Positions 37,223 through 46,421 of a DNA stretch of 64,000 nt are shown here, piece after piece. A program made the translations under genes and the position numbers. Source of the stretch: Mucilaginibacter sp. GTDB lineage: Bacteria; Bacteroidota; Bacteroidia; Sphingobacteriales; Sphingobacteriaceae. Position 1 is the first letter of the stretch. The number at the start of each line of letters is the position of its first letter. The notes under the pieces are model-generated. The model ran no database searches. It was not told the DNA's origin and saw only the letters and a list, made by a program, of their open reading frames with translations. The stretch lies in the NCBI RefSeq assembly GCF_025359345.1, contig NZ_JANYGQ010000015.1, forward strand, positions 1 through 64,000, written 5' to 3'.

Positions 37223-37999
37223 ATGAAAGTTTTCACAGGGATAATATTAATCGGGGTCTTCATAATAGTAATAAGTGCGATTTATTCGAAAATAAAGAAT
37301 AACGACGAGACATTGGACACTAATACTTTTTCAAAAAAAATACCGCAAGAATACTTGGATCTGTTGAAATGTCGGGACAGTAGTTGCGGTAAATCAAGCG
37401 ACAGTATTGTATTTATCAATACAACGATGAGTAAATTTAGGAACCCAATTTCTTGCTTTTTTGTACATAAAGATTATTACTTACAAGTCTATAAAATAGA
37501 CACATCATATAAATATCTGTTAACGAATACGATTAAGATAAGTTATGACGACGCATCTTTACGATACTTCACTGGTTATTATCTTGATGATTTTACAGAG
37601 ATGGAGTTTTTATATAAAGCGACAAAACCCCAAAAGCCTATCAATATTTATATTGATTTATATGGAGAAAATACTAAAACCTTGATGAAAAATGACTCCA
37701 TTGCCTATTATTTTTCTAAATGCAAAAGCTTTTCACTAGGATTTAATAAAAATGAGTCATTTGATATTCATGGACAACCAAAGGATGGAATATTAAAAAA
37801 AACAATCGATTTAGAAATGCTGCTTTTTAAACGGAAAAGCAACCTCTTTATGTTGACTCTTTCGGCCAAAGATGCTGATGGTAGTTTAAAGCCCTGGACG
37901 CTTTACAATCTTTTTTTAAATGATTTGGAGGGCAGTTTACGCAAGAAATTAAAGCCAAAAACAAAATGTCAAAAGTCACCTATCAAAATAGTAGTTTAA
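37223..37999 (+). CDS. Hypothetical membrane-anchored protein
   Basis: This 258-residue protein starts with one membrane segment (residues 3-21) that serves as an anchor or uncleaved signal. The rest is polar and rich in Lys, Asp and Tyr, with two cysteines (CRDSSC near residue 50) that could form a disulfide. I recognise no domain. Its end overlaps the start of the next gene by 34 bases, so the two are coupled. GC content is far below that of the flanking operon, a sign of transfer. Confidence 0.65.
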   Translation: MKVFTGIILIGVFIIVISAIYSKIKNNDETLDTNTFSKKIPQEYLDLLKCRDSSCGKSSDSIVFINTTMSKFRNPISCFFVHKDYYLQVYKIDTSYKYLLTNTIKISYDDASLRYFTGYYLDDFTEMEFLYKATKPQKPINIYIDLYGENTKTLMKNDSIAYYFSKCKSFSLGFNKNESFDIHGQPKDGILKKTIDLEMLLFKRKSNLFMLTLSAKDADGSLKPWTLYNLFLNDLEGSLRKKLKPKTKCQKSPIKIVV

Positions 38000-38472
38000 C
38001 ACTGTTATTAATAACAATCTTTGGACTGTCGTGTACAAATACCGTTCATCACAAACAGAGCGTTAGGATTTTTACGAAAGTTTATCCGCCGGGAAAATAT
38101 AGGTTCACCGGATGCTTGATCGATAATAAGAAAGAGGGCTTGTGGATAAAATACGATAGCCTGGGTAAAATAGAATCGGAAACAACGTATGTCGACGGCA
38201 AAGCATGGGGCGAAACCAAAGTTTATGAGGATGGTGTTTTAGCCGGGCATACTAAAGATACAATTATAGAAAAGGACACAATTACGTACTCGTCACAATA
38301 TAATTCTTTAGGAAAAACCCTTGTCAGCGGCCGGTATGTAAATGGAGTCAAAAATGGCATCTGGAAATACTATCAGGTTGATGGAAAAAAATTAAAAAAG
38401 GTGGAAAATTATACAAAGACGGGAATGAACGTAGTATATAAAGACACTGTAACCAAAAATCTTGATTTTTAG
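37966..38472 (+). CDS. MORN-like repeat lipoprotein (YwqK-type)
   Basis: This 168-residue protein has a lipoprotein signal with lipobox GLSC (Cys near residue 23). The mature part has MORN-variant repeats: GLWIKYDSLGKIESE, AWGETKVYEDGVL, GIWKYYQVDGKKLKK. Such repeats are found in YwqK-type immunity or antitoxin proteins and in surface lipoproteins of Bacteroidota. The start lies inside the end of the previous gene. With its neighbours it could be an immunity protein set, but no toxin gene is visible here. Confidence 0.7.
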   Translation: MSKVTYQNSSLTLLLITIFGLSCTNTVHHKQSVRIFTKVYPPGKYRFTGCLIDNKKEGLWIKYDSLGKIESETTYVDGKAWGETKVYEDGVLAGHTKDTIIEKDTITYSSQYNSLGKTLVSGRYVNGVKNGIWKYYQVDGKKLKKVENYTKTGMNVVYKDTVTKNLDF

Positions 38473-38564
38473 CTACTGTGGGTACAAATCCGCTCGTAAA
38501 ACATACCCGCTGTAGTTTCCGTCTACGGACAGCGGGGACTTAAACAAAGACAGTAAATAAAATT

Positions 38565-38981
38565 ATGAAAAAAAGATTTTTTTTGACTCTGCTTTGCTTG
38601 ATCATAATCATCATTGGTTACAGAGTCTATTCTTCTTTTAAACGAAAAATCATCGTCATAGGATTCGCTTATGAGAAAGACGTTATTTCAATAAAGCAGT
38701 CAAAAAAATTGCGCCAAGTGGTTGATTTAGGTGGGCATAAAATCAACGCTAATAGAATCTATTCTTTTTACGAAACATTTGATTGTTTTACATTAAATGG
38801 CGATGTGACATTAACGATAGAGATTGATTCGGCTCGCCATAAATTATTAGATACGACGATTGTGCTGCGAAAAGAAAACAAGTTTCCATTTATTTCTTTT
38901 AAAGATCCAAATGAGACTAAATCTATTAGAAGTTTCTTTATAGGGGATCAAGCAGCCAAAGAGTTTATGCCACCTTATTAA
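38565..38981 (+). CDS. Hypothetical membrane-anchored protein
   Basis: This 138-residue protein has an N-terminal membrane helix after MKKR (residues 5-21) and a small, mostly beta extracytoplasmic domain with no motif I know. It follows the lipoprotein gene after 92 bases and has the same low GC. It is probably part of the same cassette. Confidence 0.6.
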   Translation: MKKRFFLTLLCLIIIIIGYRVYSSFKRKIIVIGFAYEKDVISIKQSKKLRQVVDLGGHKINANRIYSFYETFDCFTLNGDVTLTIEIDSARHKLLDTTIVLRKENKFPFISFKDPNETKSIRSFFIGDQAAKEFMPPY

Positions 38982-39351
38982 AAATTGGGGCAGAGTATTA
39001 AACCCCGACCGTTCAAGCCCGCTTAATGCCGGAAAATTAAGCGCCCCGCTTAATTTTATTAATAACCTTCAATTGCATTCTGATTAGGGGCATATTAAAT
39101 CATAGCTTCCGCCTTTTAATTTAAGCGGGACGCTTAAATTTGAGGCATTCAAGCAAAATGCTTGAACGGGCGGGGAAAACTTTGGTCGATATTTCTACCG
39201 AAGAAGCCCCACTATTAATGATTGAGATTGTCAATGATTGATATTTATTTTTTTTAATTTTTAGGAATTGTTTAAACATAAGTTTAATTTTATTTCTATA
39301 TATAACTTGCAGTTTAAGCAATTCCCCCAATATTAAAGACCACTTAAATAA
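38982..39351. repeat. Gene-free stretch with paired inverted repeats
   Basis: 39003-39057 and 39117-39176 are imperfect inverted copies (CCCCGnCCGTTCAAGC near the outer ends, AATTAAGCGnCCCGCTTAA inside), about 60 bases apart. 39131-39175 is also the second copy of the repeat at 37056. The structure looks like a REP-type or miniature element. No gene is seen. Confidence 0.65.
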
Positions 39352-41148
39352 TTGAAACATCAGAATCCACGCTACATATTACCTTTTGTGTTTGTTTTTT
39401 TTGCTTCACTCTCAGCAAAAACACAGACAATCGCTGAAAAGTATGATTTGAATTTTAGACAATTAGACAGAAATGATAAGTTATGGTTGTCAAGTGGTTA
39501 TAACTGCGATTTTTTAACAGATAGCACAACTCTTTATCAAAACAGGCCGACATTTAAGTTGTATTATACACCTACGGTGCCGAATAATAAGAAAATGTGT
39601 TTTGCCTTGTCCAAAACCATTTTGTTGCCCGGTGGTATCCCCAAAAAAAAATGCGAAGTCTCTATTGTTTCTAAAGATGATAGAGTTCATAATCTTTGGT
39701 TTACGGTTACAGGTCTTGACAGGGAGGAAAGAGAGACATCCTCGAAGTCGATAAGGATCAGTAGTCGACTATGGAAGGAAAAAAAAAATTCTCTACTGCC
39801 TGGATATGTCGCGGCACTTAGGATTAGCATACATTATGATGGGGACAGTAGTGCAAATCAAAATATTTGGCTTGGCGAGGTAAAGATCAAGGTAAATGGA
39901 AAAGAAATTAACAACAAAAGTTATTTTTCGAAAAATAAAAAAGACAGCATTGAAGCAATCAAAGGCATTGTCAAAGGAAAGATGATACCTCTTGCTTTTG
40001 GCAATGACAGTACTCTACTAGCAAACATTAAAGAACTATGTAATAAAAGGATAATAGGGCTTGGAGAGTGTTGCCATGGCAGTAACACAATTCAAGTTGC
40101 AAGTTATCAGTTTATAAAGAATTTGATTGTCAATTACAATTGTAAACTGGTGCTGCTGGAAATACCTGTGGATGCCACTTTGATATTGGATAGGTACGTG
40201 CAGGGCAAAATGCCCGACAGTTATCAAAAACAGATAGAGGCTGACCGTAAACTTTCTATTGGCGGTTATAAGAATTTAGTTGATTTTCTTAATTGGTTAG
40301 AGGCATATAATGAGCGTTCGGTGAATAAGGTGCATTTGTTTGGTATAGATAATCCATCGGATCCGCAACTATATCTTTTCGAGTACCATTTAGCTTTGTT
40401 GGGCAAGGAAGGGGGGAAATTCTATCTTAGGAAAACGGTAGAGCGAAAATATGATGATATAATAGATTTTGCCCAAAGGGATACGATGTTCCAAAACAGA
40501 TTGGGCAAACAAAGTTTTGAGTTTTATCTTTCCATTCTGAAAAATGAAACCGCTGTAATGAGTAATTTAGTTGAATGGGGAAAAGACAGGGACATTAGTA
40601 TGTCTAAAAGAGTAAATTTTTTGGTCAATCTTTTTCTTAGGTCCGGAGAAAAGGCGGCGATATTCGCACATAGCGGACATCTTAATAGTGTTGAGCAATT
40701 TGATGATAATTTAAAAAAGGTTACGCCATTGGGCTTTTATCTTAAAAATAACTACGGGAACCAATATTTTTCCATCAGTTTCCAGATTGGTGAGGGCACT
40801 TATACTCAAGATAAAGCGCCACACGGACGAACTATGATAGATAGCTTAATAAAGCCTCCCCCCTACAGTTTTGAATATGCCGCCCTTGCAACAGGATCAA
40901 GCTATTTCTACTATAGATCCAAGTATCTTAATGATGCAATACTTTCCTATTGTAACATTGCCAGAGCCAGCCGAAATGAAAATAAGTTCCGGTTTTCTTG
41001 TCTAAAAAGGAGATTTGATGCTTATGTATTTATAAAGGAAAGTACGCCAATCAAAGAAGTCGAATTGTTTCCGGCGTTTTATGCGATGGATTATTTTTAT
41101 TTAAGAAGAAAAGAAATGCAAGATATTGTAAGGGAACTCGGTAATTAA
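39352..41148 (+). CDS. Erythromycin-esterase family protein, secreted
   Basis: This 598-residue protein starts at a TTG (39352), chosen because it opens a good signal peptide (ILPFVFVFFASLSAKTQ). Residues about 30-200 are a beta-rich N-terminal extension not found in the short Ere enzymes. The erythromycin-esterase-like domain follows: GLGECCHGS with E239 and H242, LVLLEIPVDA, HLFGIDN, and AHSGHLN with H440 and H443, the positions of the family's catalytic His/Glu. Distant members of this family are often not macrolide esterases, so resistance cannot be assumed. AT-rich, inside the inverted-repeat cassette. Confidence 0.8.
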   Translation: MKHQNPRYILPFVFVFFASLSAKTQTIAEKYDLNFRQLDRNDKLWLSSGYNCDFLTDSTTLYQNRPTFKLYYTPTVPNNKKMCFALSKTILLPGGIPKKKCEVSIVSKDDRVHNLWFTVTGLDREERETSSKSIRISSRLWKEKKNSLLPGYVAALRISIHYDGDSSANQNIWLGEVKIKVNGKEINNKSYFSKNKKDSIEAIKGIVKGKMIPLAFGNDSTLLANIKELCNKRIIGLGECCHGSNTIQVASYQFIKNLIVNYNCKLVLLEIPVDATLILDRYVQGKMPDSYQKQIEADRKLSIGGYKNLVDFLNWLEAYNERSVNKVHLFGIDNPSDPQLYLFEYHLALLGKEGGKFYLRKTVERKYDDIIDFAQRDTMFQNRLGKQSFEFYLSILKNETAVMSNLVEWGKDRDISMSKRVNFLVNLFLRSGEKAAIFAHSGHLNSVEQFDDNLKKVTPLGFYLKNNYGNQYFSISFQIGEGTYTQDKAPHGRTMIDSLIKPPPYSFEYAALATGSSYFYYRSKYLNDAILSYCNIARASRNENKFRFSCLKRRFDAYVFIKESTPIKEVELFPAFYAMDYFYLRRKEMQDIVRELGN

Positions 41149-41174
41149 CAGATATAATATAGCATCATTCAGGC

Positions 41175-41212
41175 GCGTATGCAGCGCAGAGGCCTATAGA
41201 GGTGGCGTACTC
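41175..41212. repeat. Right inverted repeat of AT-rich cassette
   Basis: Its complement reads GAGTACGCCACCTCTATAGG, then CCTCTGCGCTGCATACGC, matching 37174-37208 apart from small gaps. Confidence 0.65.
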
Positions 41213-41255
41213 GTGCCCCGCGTTTAGGTAGCCCGCGTTCTTAATAATATTCAGG

Positions 41256-41282
41256 TAGCCCGCTTTACAACAAAGCGGGCTA
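41256..41282 (+). terminator. Terminator after the esterase gene
   Basis: TAGCCCGCTTT pairs perfectly with AAAGCGGGCTA across a five-base loop and is followed by TTTTATTT. Confidence 0.8.
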
Positions 41283-41366
41283 TTTTATTTAACCAATTTG
41301 GCAACTCAAAGCAAAAAATGTAGCTGACTATCAGCTATTTTAATTTGATGCAAAATCAATAACCTA

Positions 41367-41420
41367 ATAATCAGCATGTTTCATACCGTTCCGGGTGTTC
41401 CGCGTGCAAAAATGGAACGC
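41367..41420. repeat. 54-base direct repeat, copy before phnA
   Basis: The block contains CGTTCCGGGTGTTCCGCGTG and ends AAAAATGGAACGC. It recurs in the same orientation at 42098-42151 with a few changes. The ends GCGTTCC/GGAACGC can pair. Confidence 0.75.
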
Positions 41421-41469
41421 ACGATCTTAGGTAAAAACGTTTAGCTTTGCGCCTCCTGAAAATTAAACC

Positions 41470-42048
41470 ATGGCAATATCTTCATTAACCGAAAGAAGCG
41501 GTAATTTGTGCGAACTCTGTAAGTCGGCAACCGGCTTGTCGGTTTATACAGTTCCACCTGTAAAACACCCTGATAACGGGATAATGATTTGTGATGCGTG
41601 CCTTACGCAAATAACGAAAGGCGCCGAAACAGATGCCCAATACTGGCACTTTTTAACCGAAGCCATGTGGAGCGAGGTACCGGCTGTACAGGTTGTGGCC
41701 TGGCGGATTTTATCGCGTTTGAAAAATGAAAGCTGGGCAGCCGCAAACCTCGAGATGCTTTACCTGGCCGATGAAACAATGGCCTGGGCCGCAGCAATGG
41801 GTGAAGATGATGGCCCCGCGGCCGCAGCAGCGGTACACCAGGACAGCCTGGGAAACGAGTTACAAAGCGGCGACACCGTGGTGCTCACCCGGTCGTTGGA
41901 TGTTAAGGGCAGCTCGCTTAATGCAAAAATGGGAACCGTAGTTAAAAACATCCGCCTGGTTACCGACAATACGGACCAGGTAGAAGGAAAAATAGAGGGC
42001 CAGCAGATTATTATATTGACGAAATATTTGCGGAAGCAAAAAGTGTAA
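41470..42048 (+). CDS. phnA: PhnA/YjdM-family zinc-ribbon protein
   Basis: This 192-residue protein has an N-terminal zinc ribbon (CELC at residues 14-17 and CDAC near 42-45) and the conserved C-terminal PhnA domain: DSLGNELQSGDTVVLTRSLDVKGSS, then KMGTVVKNIRLV, and IEGQQIIILTKYLRKQ. The middle 50 residues are helical. The name comes from the phosphonate operon of E. coli, but the protein's function is unsettled and it stands here without other phn genes. It is flanked by two direct repeats. Confidence 0.9.
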   Translation: MAISSLTERSGNLCELCKSATGLSVYTVPPVKHPDNGIMICDACLTQITKGAETDAQYWHFLTEAMWSEVPAVQVVAWRILSRLKNESWAAANLEMLYLADETMAWAAAMGEDDGPAAAAAVHQDSLGNELQSGDTVVLTRSLDVKGSSLNAKMGTVVKNIRLVTDNTDQVEGKIEGQQIIILTKYLRKQKV

Positions 42049-42097
42049 ACCCGATTATTCACTAAAAGTATAAATCTCTCCTGAACTGGACGTACTG

Positions 42098-42151
42098 ATA
42101 ATCAGGATGTTCCACAGCGTTCCGGGTGTTCCGCGTGTAAAAATGGAACGC
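42098..42151. repeat. 54-base direct repeat, copy after phnA
   Basis: This is the second copy of the block at 41367-41420, same orientation, differing mainly near CATGTTTCATA/GATGTTCCACAG and in one base of GCGTGYAAAAA. Confidence 0.75.
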
Positions 42152-42227
42152 TTGAGGTGAATTAACCGCTAAAACAAAAAGAGCCCCGGCAGTTACACCG
42201 AAGGCCCAGTCAGTTATAGTAGTTATG

Positions 42228-42325
42228 CTTAAGTCCAGAGTCTGAAGTCGAAAGTCCGAAGTCGAAAGTCATAAGTCGGGTTCAATTTTGACTGTAGACT
42301 TGAGACTCACGACTTCCGACTTAAG
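42228..42325. repeat. AGTC-rich palindromic repeat
   Basis: CTTAAGTC at the left and its complement GACTTAAG at the right enclose several copies of GAAGTCGAAAGTC-like units, first direct, then inverted. The whole can fold into a long imperfect hairpin between two convergent genes and may serve as terminator. A related patch lies at about 36335-36418. Confidence 0.65.
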
Positions 42326-42326
42326 A

Positions 42327-43181
42327 CTAATTCACCCCAGCATCATGCAGTACCTCGGTATTCAGGCGGATATATTCAGGATCCTTCCCTTCTGTTGCAA
42401 GCCTAAGGCCTTCTTTTGCGTTTATAATAGCATTTGCCTTATCGCCGTTTTTTAATTGCAGGCGGGCCAGCCAGTACTTCATATTGTCGGCGCCCGGGTT
42501 GGCTTTGTCGGCCTCCTGCATCCAGGTAACGGCCTGGGCAATGTTGCGGTTATGGTTGTAACACCAGATGGCCCCCATGTAGTAGGGCTTCTTCTCCCCT
42601 TTCATGGCTTCTATTATATTGGCCAGTATGCGGTTGTCCACATCGGCTTTTAAATGTATGGTTACCCCGGTATTTTCCCAAAGTATCTGCATCAGACCAT
42701 CTTCCTGGTGCATATCGGCAAACTGGATGGTAAGGGTTTCTACTTTGTTATCCAGCTTAAACGGCTTCACCTTAAATCGCAGCACATCATCTTTAGCATC
42801 GTACGAATACGCGCCCCATTGTTTGGAAGTTTTGCTGAAAATAATAGTCCACTCGTCGGTACCGGGTATGCTGAAGAGACCGTACTCGCCGGGGGGTAAG
42901 ATGTGTCCCTCCAATGCCACGGTGTCACTAAGCTTAACTATAGTGGCGTTGTTGGCGCCGGTGCGCCAAACAAGGCCATAAGGCTCCATGCCGCCAAAAA
43001 TTTTGCGGCCCTTCGTATTTGGCCGGTAATAATTTACGGAAATAACACCCAGCCCAAAATCCTGCTCAATGCGCTGGCCCGTGCTTGATGCCGGTATCTT
43101 CATTCTTATTTCCTGCGCATTAACCCTGCAGCAGGCTGATATACCTAAAAGTATACCAAGGCATAGTAAAATTTTCTTCAT
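42327..43181 (-). CDS. DUF2911 secreted protein
   Basis: This 284-residue protein has a signal peptide (KKILLCLGILLGISACCRVNAQ; lipobox-like ISAC also present, so it may be lipidated). Residues about 25-165 form the DUF2911 domain, marked by YYRPNTKGRKIFGGM, PYGLVWRTGANNAT, PPGEYGLFSIPG and WTIIFSK. The last 100 residues are helical, TPR-like (ITWMQEADKANPGA-type pattern). The domain is common in Bacteroidota periplasmic proteins and its role is unknown. The gene stands alone. Confidence 0.88.
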   Translation of the reverse strand: MKKILLCLGILLGISACCRVNAQEIRMKIPASSTGQRIEQDFGLGVISVNYYRPNTKGRKIFGGMEPYGLVWRTGANNATIVKLSDTVALEGHILPPGEYGLFSIPGTDEWTIIFSKTSKQWGAYSYDAKDDVLRFKVKPFKLDNKVETLTIQFADMHQEDGLMQILWENTGVTIHLKADVDNRILANIIEAMKGEKKPYYMGAIWCYNHNRNIAQAVTWMQEADKANPGADNMKYWLARLQLKNGDKANAIINAKEGLRLATEGKDPEYIRLNTEVLHDAGVN

Positions 43182-43502
43182 TGTTTTTTTTTGATTTAAA
43201 ATGGTGCCGCAATTGGCACCGTTGATTTTATTAATTAGTTAGCGCCCGTTTGTTCCAAAGCTAGCCAATTGACCGCAGAGCAATATCCCCCTGCTGGGGG
43301 GATGTTAATTTTTAATTTATTTTTAGGGTTGATCATTCCCATTGGGATGCCGCCATGCCTTTTATCAGGCTGTTTAAAAAGCGTTTCGGTGATACCCCGG
43401 GGAGTATTACGGGGAAGAGTGTGGAGTAGGATAAATTGGGCTGAGTACTGGTGGATTAGTTTGGCAAATAAACACCACCCAAAGCAACTGTGATTATTTA
43501 TG
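43182..43502. other. Gene-free stretch with two hairpins
   Basis: GGTGCCGCAATTGGCACC (43203-43220) and ATCCCCCTGCTGGGGGGAT (about 43285-43303) are simple hairpins. The second may end the leftward response-regulator transcript. No gene is seen. Confidence 0.6.
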
Positions 43503-44138
43503 CTAAATAATTTTCGAGGCCAACAGTATTGCGATGGCTTCTTTACCGCAGTTTACATGTAGTTTACGATAAGTATTCCTCAGGTGCGATCTGGCGGTAT
43601 CATAGGCTATGCACATTTCATGGGCTATCAGTTTTACACTGTAACCTTTGGTAAGCAGGTAAAGTATTTCGGCCTCGCGGTTAGTAAGGTCGTATTTAAG
43701 CTGAACATTGTCTTTGGTAGCTTTAAAGGAGTTAATCACCTTCTTGGCGATCAATGGCGACATCGGAGCCCCGCCATTAAGCGCTTCCTTTATGGCATCA
43801 AAGAATTTTTCGGGCGATGTTTTTTTAAGGATGTAACCATCGGCACCAGCACAAATACTTTTAAACAAGCGTTCGTCATCCTCAAACTGGGTGTACATTA
43901 TTATTGGTGTTTCGGGTCGCGATTCTTTAATTTCTTCAACACCGGTAATTCCATCTTTCCCCGGCATATCAATATCCATAATTACAAGGTCGGGCTGGCA
44001 TTGCTTTACCTGGTTTTTAACATCGTTTACATTGTTGAAATCTCCAACTACCTCGTAACCTTCCTGTGCATTCAGCAAATAAACCAGGGAGTTCCGCAAC
44101 GCTTCGTTATCTTCGTATATTAATAATTTTTGATTCAT
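43503..44138 (-). CDS. NarL/FixJ-type response regulator
   Basis: This 211-residue regulator has a receiver domain with acidic pocket E9/D10, phospho-acceptor D55 (MDIDMPG), T83 in MYTQ and the conserved Lys in ILKK. The LuxR-type helix-turn-helix follows at about 143-205 (LTNREAEILYLLTKGYS, YDTARSHLRNTYRKLHV). It lies 11 bases after the histidine-kinase gene and is surely its partner. Target genes are not shown by the sequence; the giant NHL gene next to the pair is one possibility. Confidence 0.93.
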   Translation of the reverse strand: MNQKLLIYEDNEALRNSLVYLLNAQEGYEVVGDFNNVNDVKNQVKQCQPDLVIMDIDMPGKDGITGVEEIKESRPETPIIMYTQFEDDERLFKSICAGADGYILKKTSPEKFFDAIKEALNGGAPMSPLIAKKVINSFKATKDNVQLKYDLTNREAEILYLLTKGYSVKLIAHEMCIAYDTARSHLRNTYRKLHVNCGKEAIAILLASKII

Positions 44139-44149
44139 TATTTGTTAGG

Positions 44150-46234
44150 TTATCCCTTTTGAAAAATATCATATTTTGCCGGCCACTTCTTTTGAACAGG
44201 GATAGATACGCTGAAAAATGTCCCGTTTTCTGAAGTAATCACCAAATTGCCGTTCCATTTTTCAACCCTGCTCTTAATATTTTGCAGCCCGTTCCGGCCC
44301 TTATTTATCGTGGCAGGGTCAAAGCCTTTTCCGTCATCTTTAATCTCGAGGCAAAGTTGATCTTTGTTTGCCTTTAGGTTTATTGATACATACCCGGCAA
44401 ATGCGTGCTTCCGTATATTATTTAAAATCTCCCTGAATATTAAAAAGATATCCCTTTGCTTTTCGTGCGATAATGACTGGTCCGAAAAGCCTTCCTCAAC
44501 ATTCATGTGGTAATCCATATTGTTACTGTCAAATATATCGCCGGCGTACCGCCTCATTCTCACCTGTAACGTACCCTGATCGTCAGGTTTTGTTTTCATG
44601 TTCCAAACAATCTCATCAAGCGCTTCTGTCGATGCAAGTAATTCTTCGCGGATGTCTGTCAAATGGTCTTTTTCAGTGCGCCCGCCTATAGCAGGATTTT
44701 TAATCAACTCAGTTAAAAACTGGATATTGGTTAACCTCGACCCAATGTCGTCATGCAAATCCCGTGCAATTGAGGTGCGCATTTTATCCATCTCGATAAT
44801 AGCCTTAGCCTTTTGCATAGTGCGGGTACGGTAGGCCGCTAAAACAATAACCAGCAATACGAGCGCTGAAACCGTTATTGCCGAATATTTGAGTGCTTGT
44901 TGTTTCTCAAAATAGGCCCGGCTTATTTTTTGATCTTTTTTTAGCATTACAATTTCCCGTTCTTTGCGATCCACTACAGATTGTTCTTCCAGTTTTTTTA
45001 CCTGCAGCGTTAGTTCGTTATTCTGCACGCTATCAACCGTTTTATGGTATTTTTCGTTATAGGTTAACGCTTTTTCAAAATCTTTTTGACCGGAGTAAAA
45101 TTTTGAAAGGTACTTGTAACTATTCAGTTCCTGGTTTTTATCTCCATGTTTAATTGCCACCGCAATATCGTTCAACATTTTTTCCTCGGCCTTCTTTTTT
45201 TCCCTGTAGTCTGATTGTAAAAAAACAATTTTTGCATCAATTGCTGCAATTGCCGAATTATCGCCCGATTTAGAAGCAACTAATTTTGCTTTAACAAGAT
45301 ATGATATCGCATCTTTTGGCATATTCATATCCACATAAGTGTTTGCAATCTCCCGTAAAATATTGGGTTGCTCTGTCAAAATATTCATCTCCTGGTCAAG
45401 CTGTAGTGCGGTATTTAATTCAGCAAGCGCCTCTTTATAATTTTTAAGGCCATGGTAAATAACGCCGAGACTAAAGATTGCGGTCACAGCGCCCCGTTTA
45501 TCAGCAATGGTTTTCTTCAATGCCTGCGATTTTAACGCATACGGCAATGCTTGCTTATAAAGATGCAGTTCGGTAAAATCGTTAGCGATTCCCTGGTAGC
45601 AAAAAGCTTCACCTTTTTGGTTGCCAATTTTCAAAAAAAGGTTCAAGGATTTCAAATGGTACGTTAATGCCTTCTTAAAATCGCCAAGACTAATATAGGT
45701 ATTGCCAACGTTTAGTGACTGGCCGGCCGCCGACTCAATGGCTGCCTGCGAAGGGTCCATTTTTGTAGCAATATCGAGCGCACTTAGCATATGAAACATC
45801 GCCAGCTTATAGTTACCTTCCATTTTATAAAACAATCCGGCGGCTCCATGATAGTTCATTTTCATTTTTAACCCGTCCGTGCTATTTGATGGTGCAGCAT
45901 CTGCGAGTGATTTCGCCTCGTTTAAACAAAATCTTGAACTATCAATCATACCTGTATTGAAATAAATAGTTACAAGTTGACAGTACGCATTATTTAAAAG
46001 CCGGGGAAGATTAAACCTTGGTGCTAGTTTTAGTACCTTATAGGAATAATTCTTGGCGGCATTCATATCGTACCTCGTCAGCGCACTCGAAAGCCTGTTC
46101 ATACTTATACATTCTTCCTCTGTATTTTTATGGGTTGCTATCACCTTCTTCAAACTATCAATGGCCGGGCTTTGTGCAAAAAGCTTTGCCGAAAAAACCA
46201 TTAAAACAATAAAGACAATTTTAGAAAAACGCAT
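44150..46234 (-). CDS. TPR-containing sensor histidine kinase
   Basis: This 694-residue kinase has a signal peptide (residues 1-20), about seven tetratricopeptide repeats outside the membrane (residues 40-400, for example KALTYHLKSLNLFLKIGN), a coiled stretch, one membrane helix near 450-470 (AITVSALVLLVIVLAAY) and a HisKA_3 domain with the phospho-acceptor His in ARDLHDDIGSRL. The ATPase domain shows an N-box EILNNIRKHA, G1 DDGKGFD and G2 GRNGLQNI. This layout is typical of Bacteroidota NarL-type kinases. It forms an operon with the regulator after it. Confidence 0.93.
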   Translation of the reverse strand: MRFSKIVFIVLMVFSAKLFAQSPAIDSLKKVIATHKNTEEECISMNRLSSALTRYDMNAAKNYSYKVLKLAPRFNLPRLLNNAYCQLVTIYFNTGMIDSSRFCLNEAKSLADAAPSNSTDGLKMKMNYHGAAGLFYKMEGNYKLAMFHMLSALDIATKMDPSQAAIESAAGQSLNVGNTYISLGDFKKALTYHLKSLNLFLKIGNQKGEAFCYQGIANDFTELHLYKQALPYALKSQALKKTIADKRGAVTAIFSLGVIYHGLKNYKEALAELNTALQLDQEMNILTEQPNILREIANTYVDMNMPKDAISYLVKAKLVASKSGDNSAIAAIDAKIVFLQSDYREKKKAEEKMLNDIAVAIKHGDKNQELNSYKYLSKFYSGQKDFEKALTYNEKYHKTVDSVQNNELTLQVKKLEEQSVVDRKEREIVMLKKDQKISRAYFEKQQALKYSAITVSALVLLVIVLAAYRTRTMQKAKAIIEMDKMRTSIARDLHDDIGSRLTNIQFLTELIKNPAIGGRTEKDHLTDIREELLASTEALDEIVWNMKTKPDDQGTLQVRMRRYAGDIFDSNNMDYHMNVEEGFSDQSLSHEKQRDIFLIFREILNNIRKHAFAGYVSINLKANKDQLCLEIKDDGKGFDPATINKGRNGLQNIKSRVEKWNGNLVITSENGTFFSVSIPVQKKWPAKYDIFQKG

Positions 46235-46421
46235 GGTGAAATATTTAGGAATTACATTTTCCCTAAATCTACTATTTTATTAAAATAATTTGTTGCCCTA
46301 TTTTTTTAATATTAAATAATATTATATACTACAACAACGCGTACAAACCCAGTCTTTGAAGACAGCACCGCGGCCCCGCCGAAACGGGACCGGGTGTGTC
46401 ATTCTCCCTAATTAATTACCT

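Larger units (their letters stand above)
41149..41469. other. Gene-free stretch with terminator and repeats
   Basis: It holds the right inverted repeat of the cassette (41175-41212), a terminator (41256-41282), and the first copy of the 54-base direct repeat (41367-41420). No gene is seen. Confidence 0.7.

Noticed and set aside
39352..41148. A macrolide resistance gene
   Set aside because: The catalytic motifs fit the Ere superfamily, but the N-terminal extension and secreted form differ from true resistance esterases.
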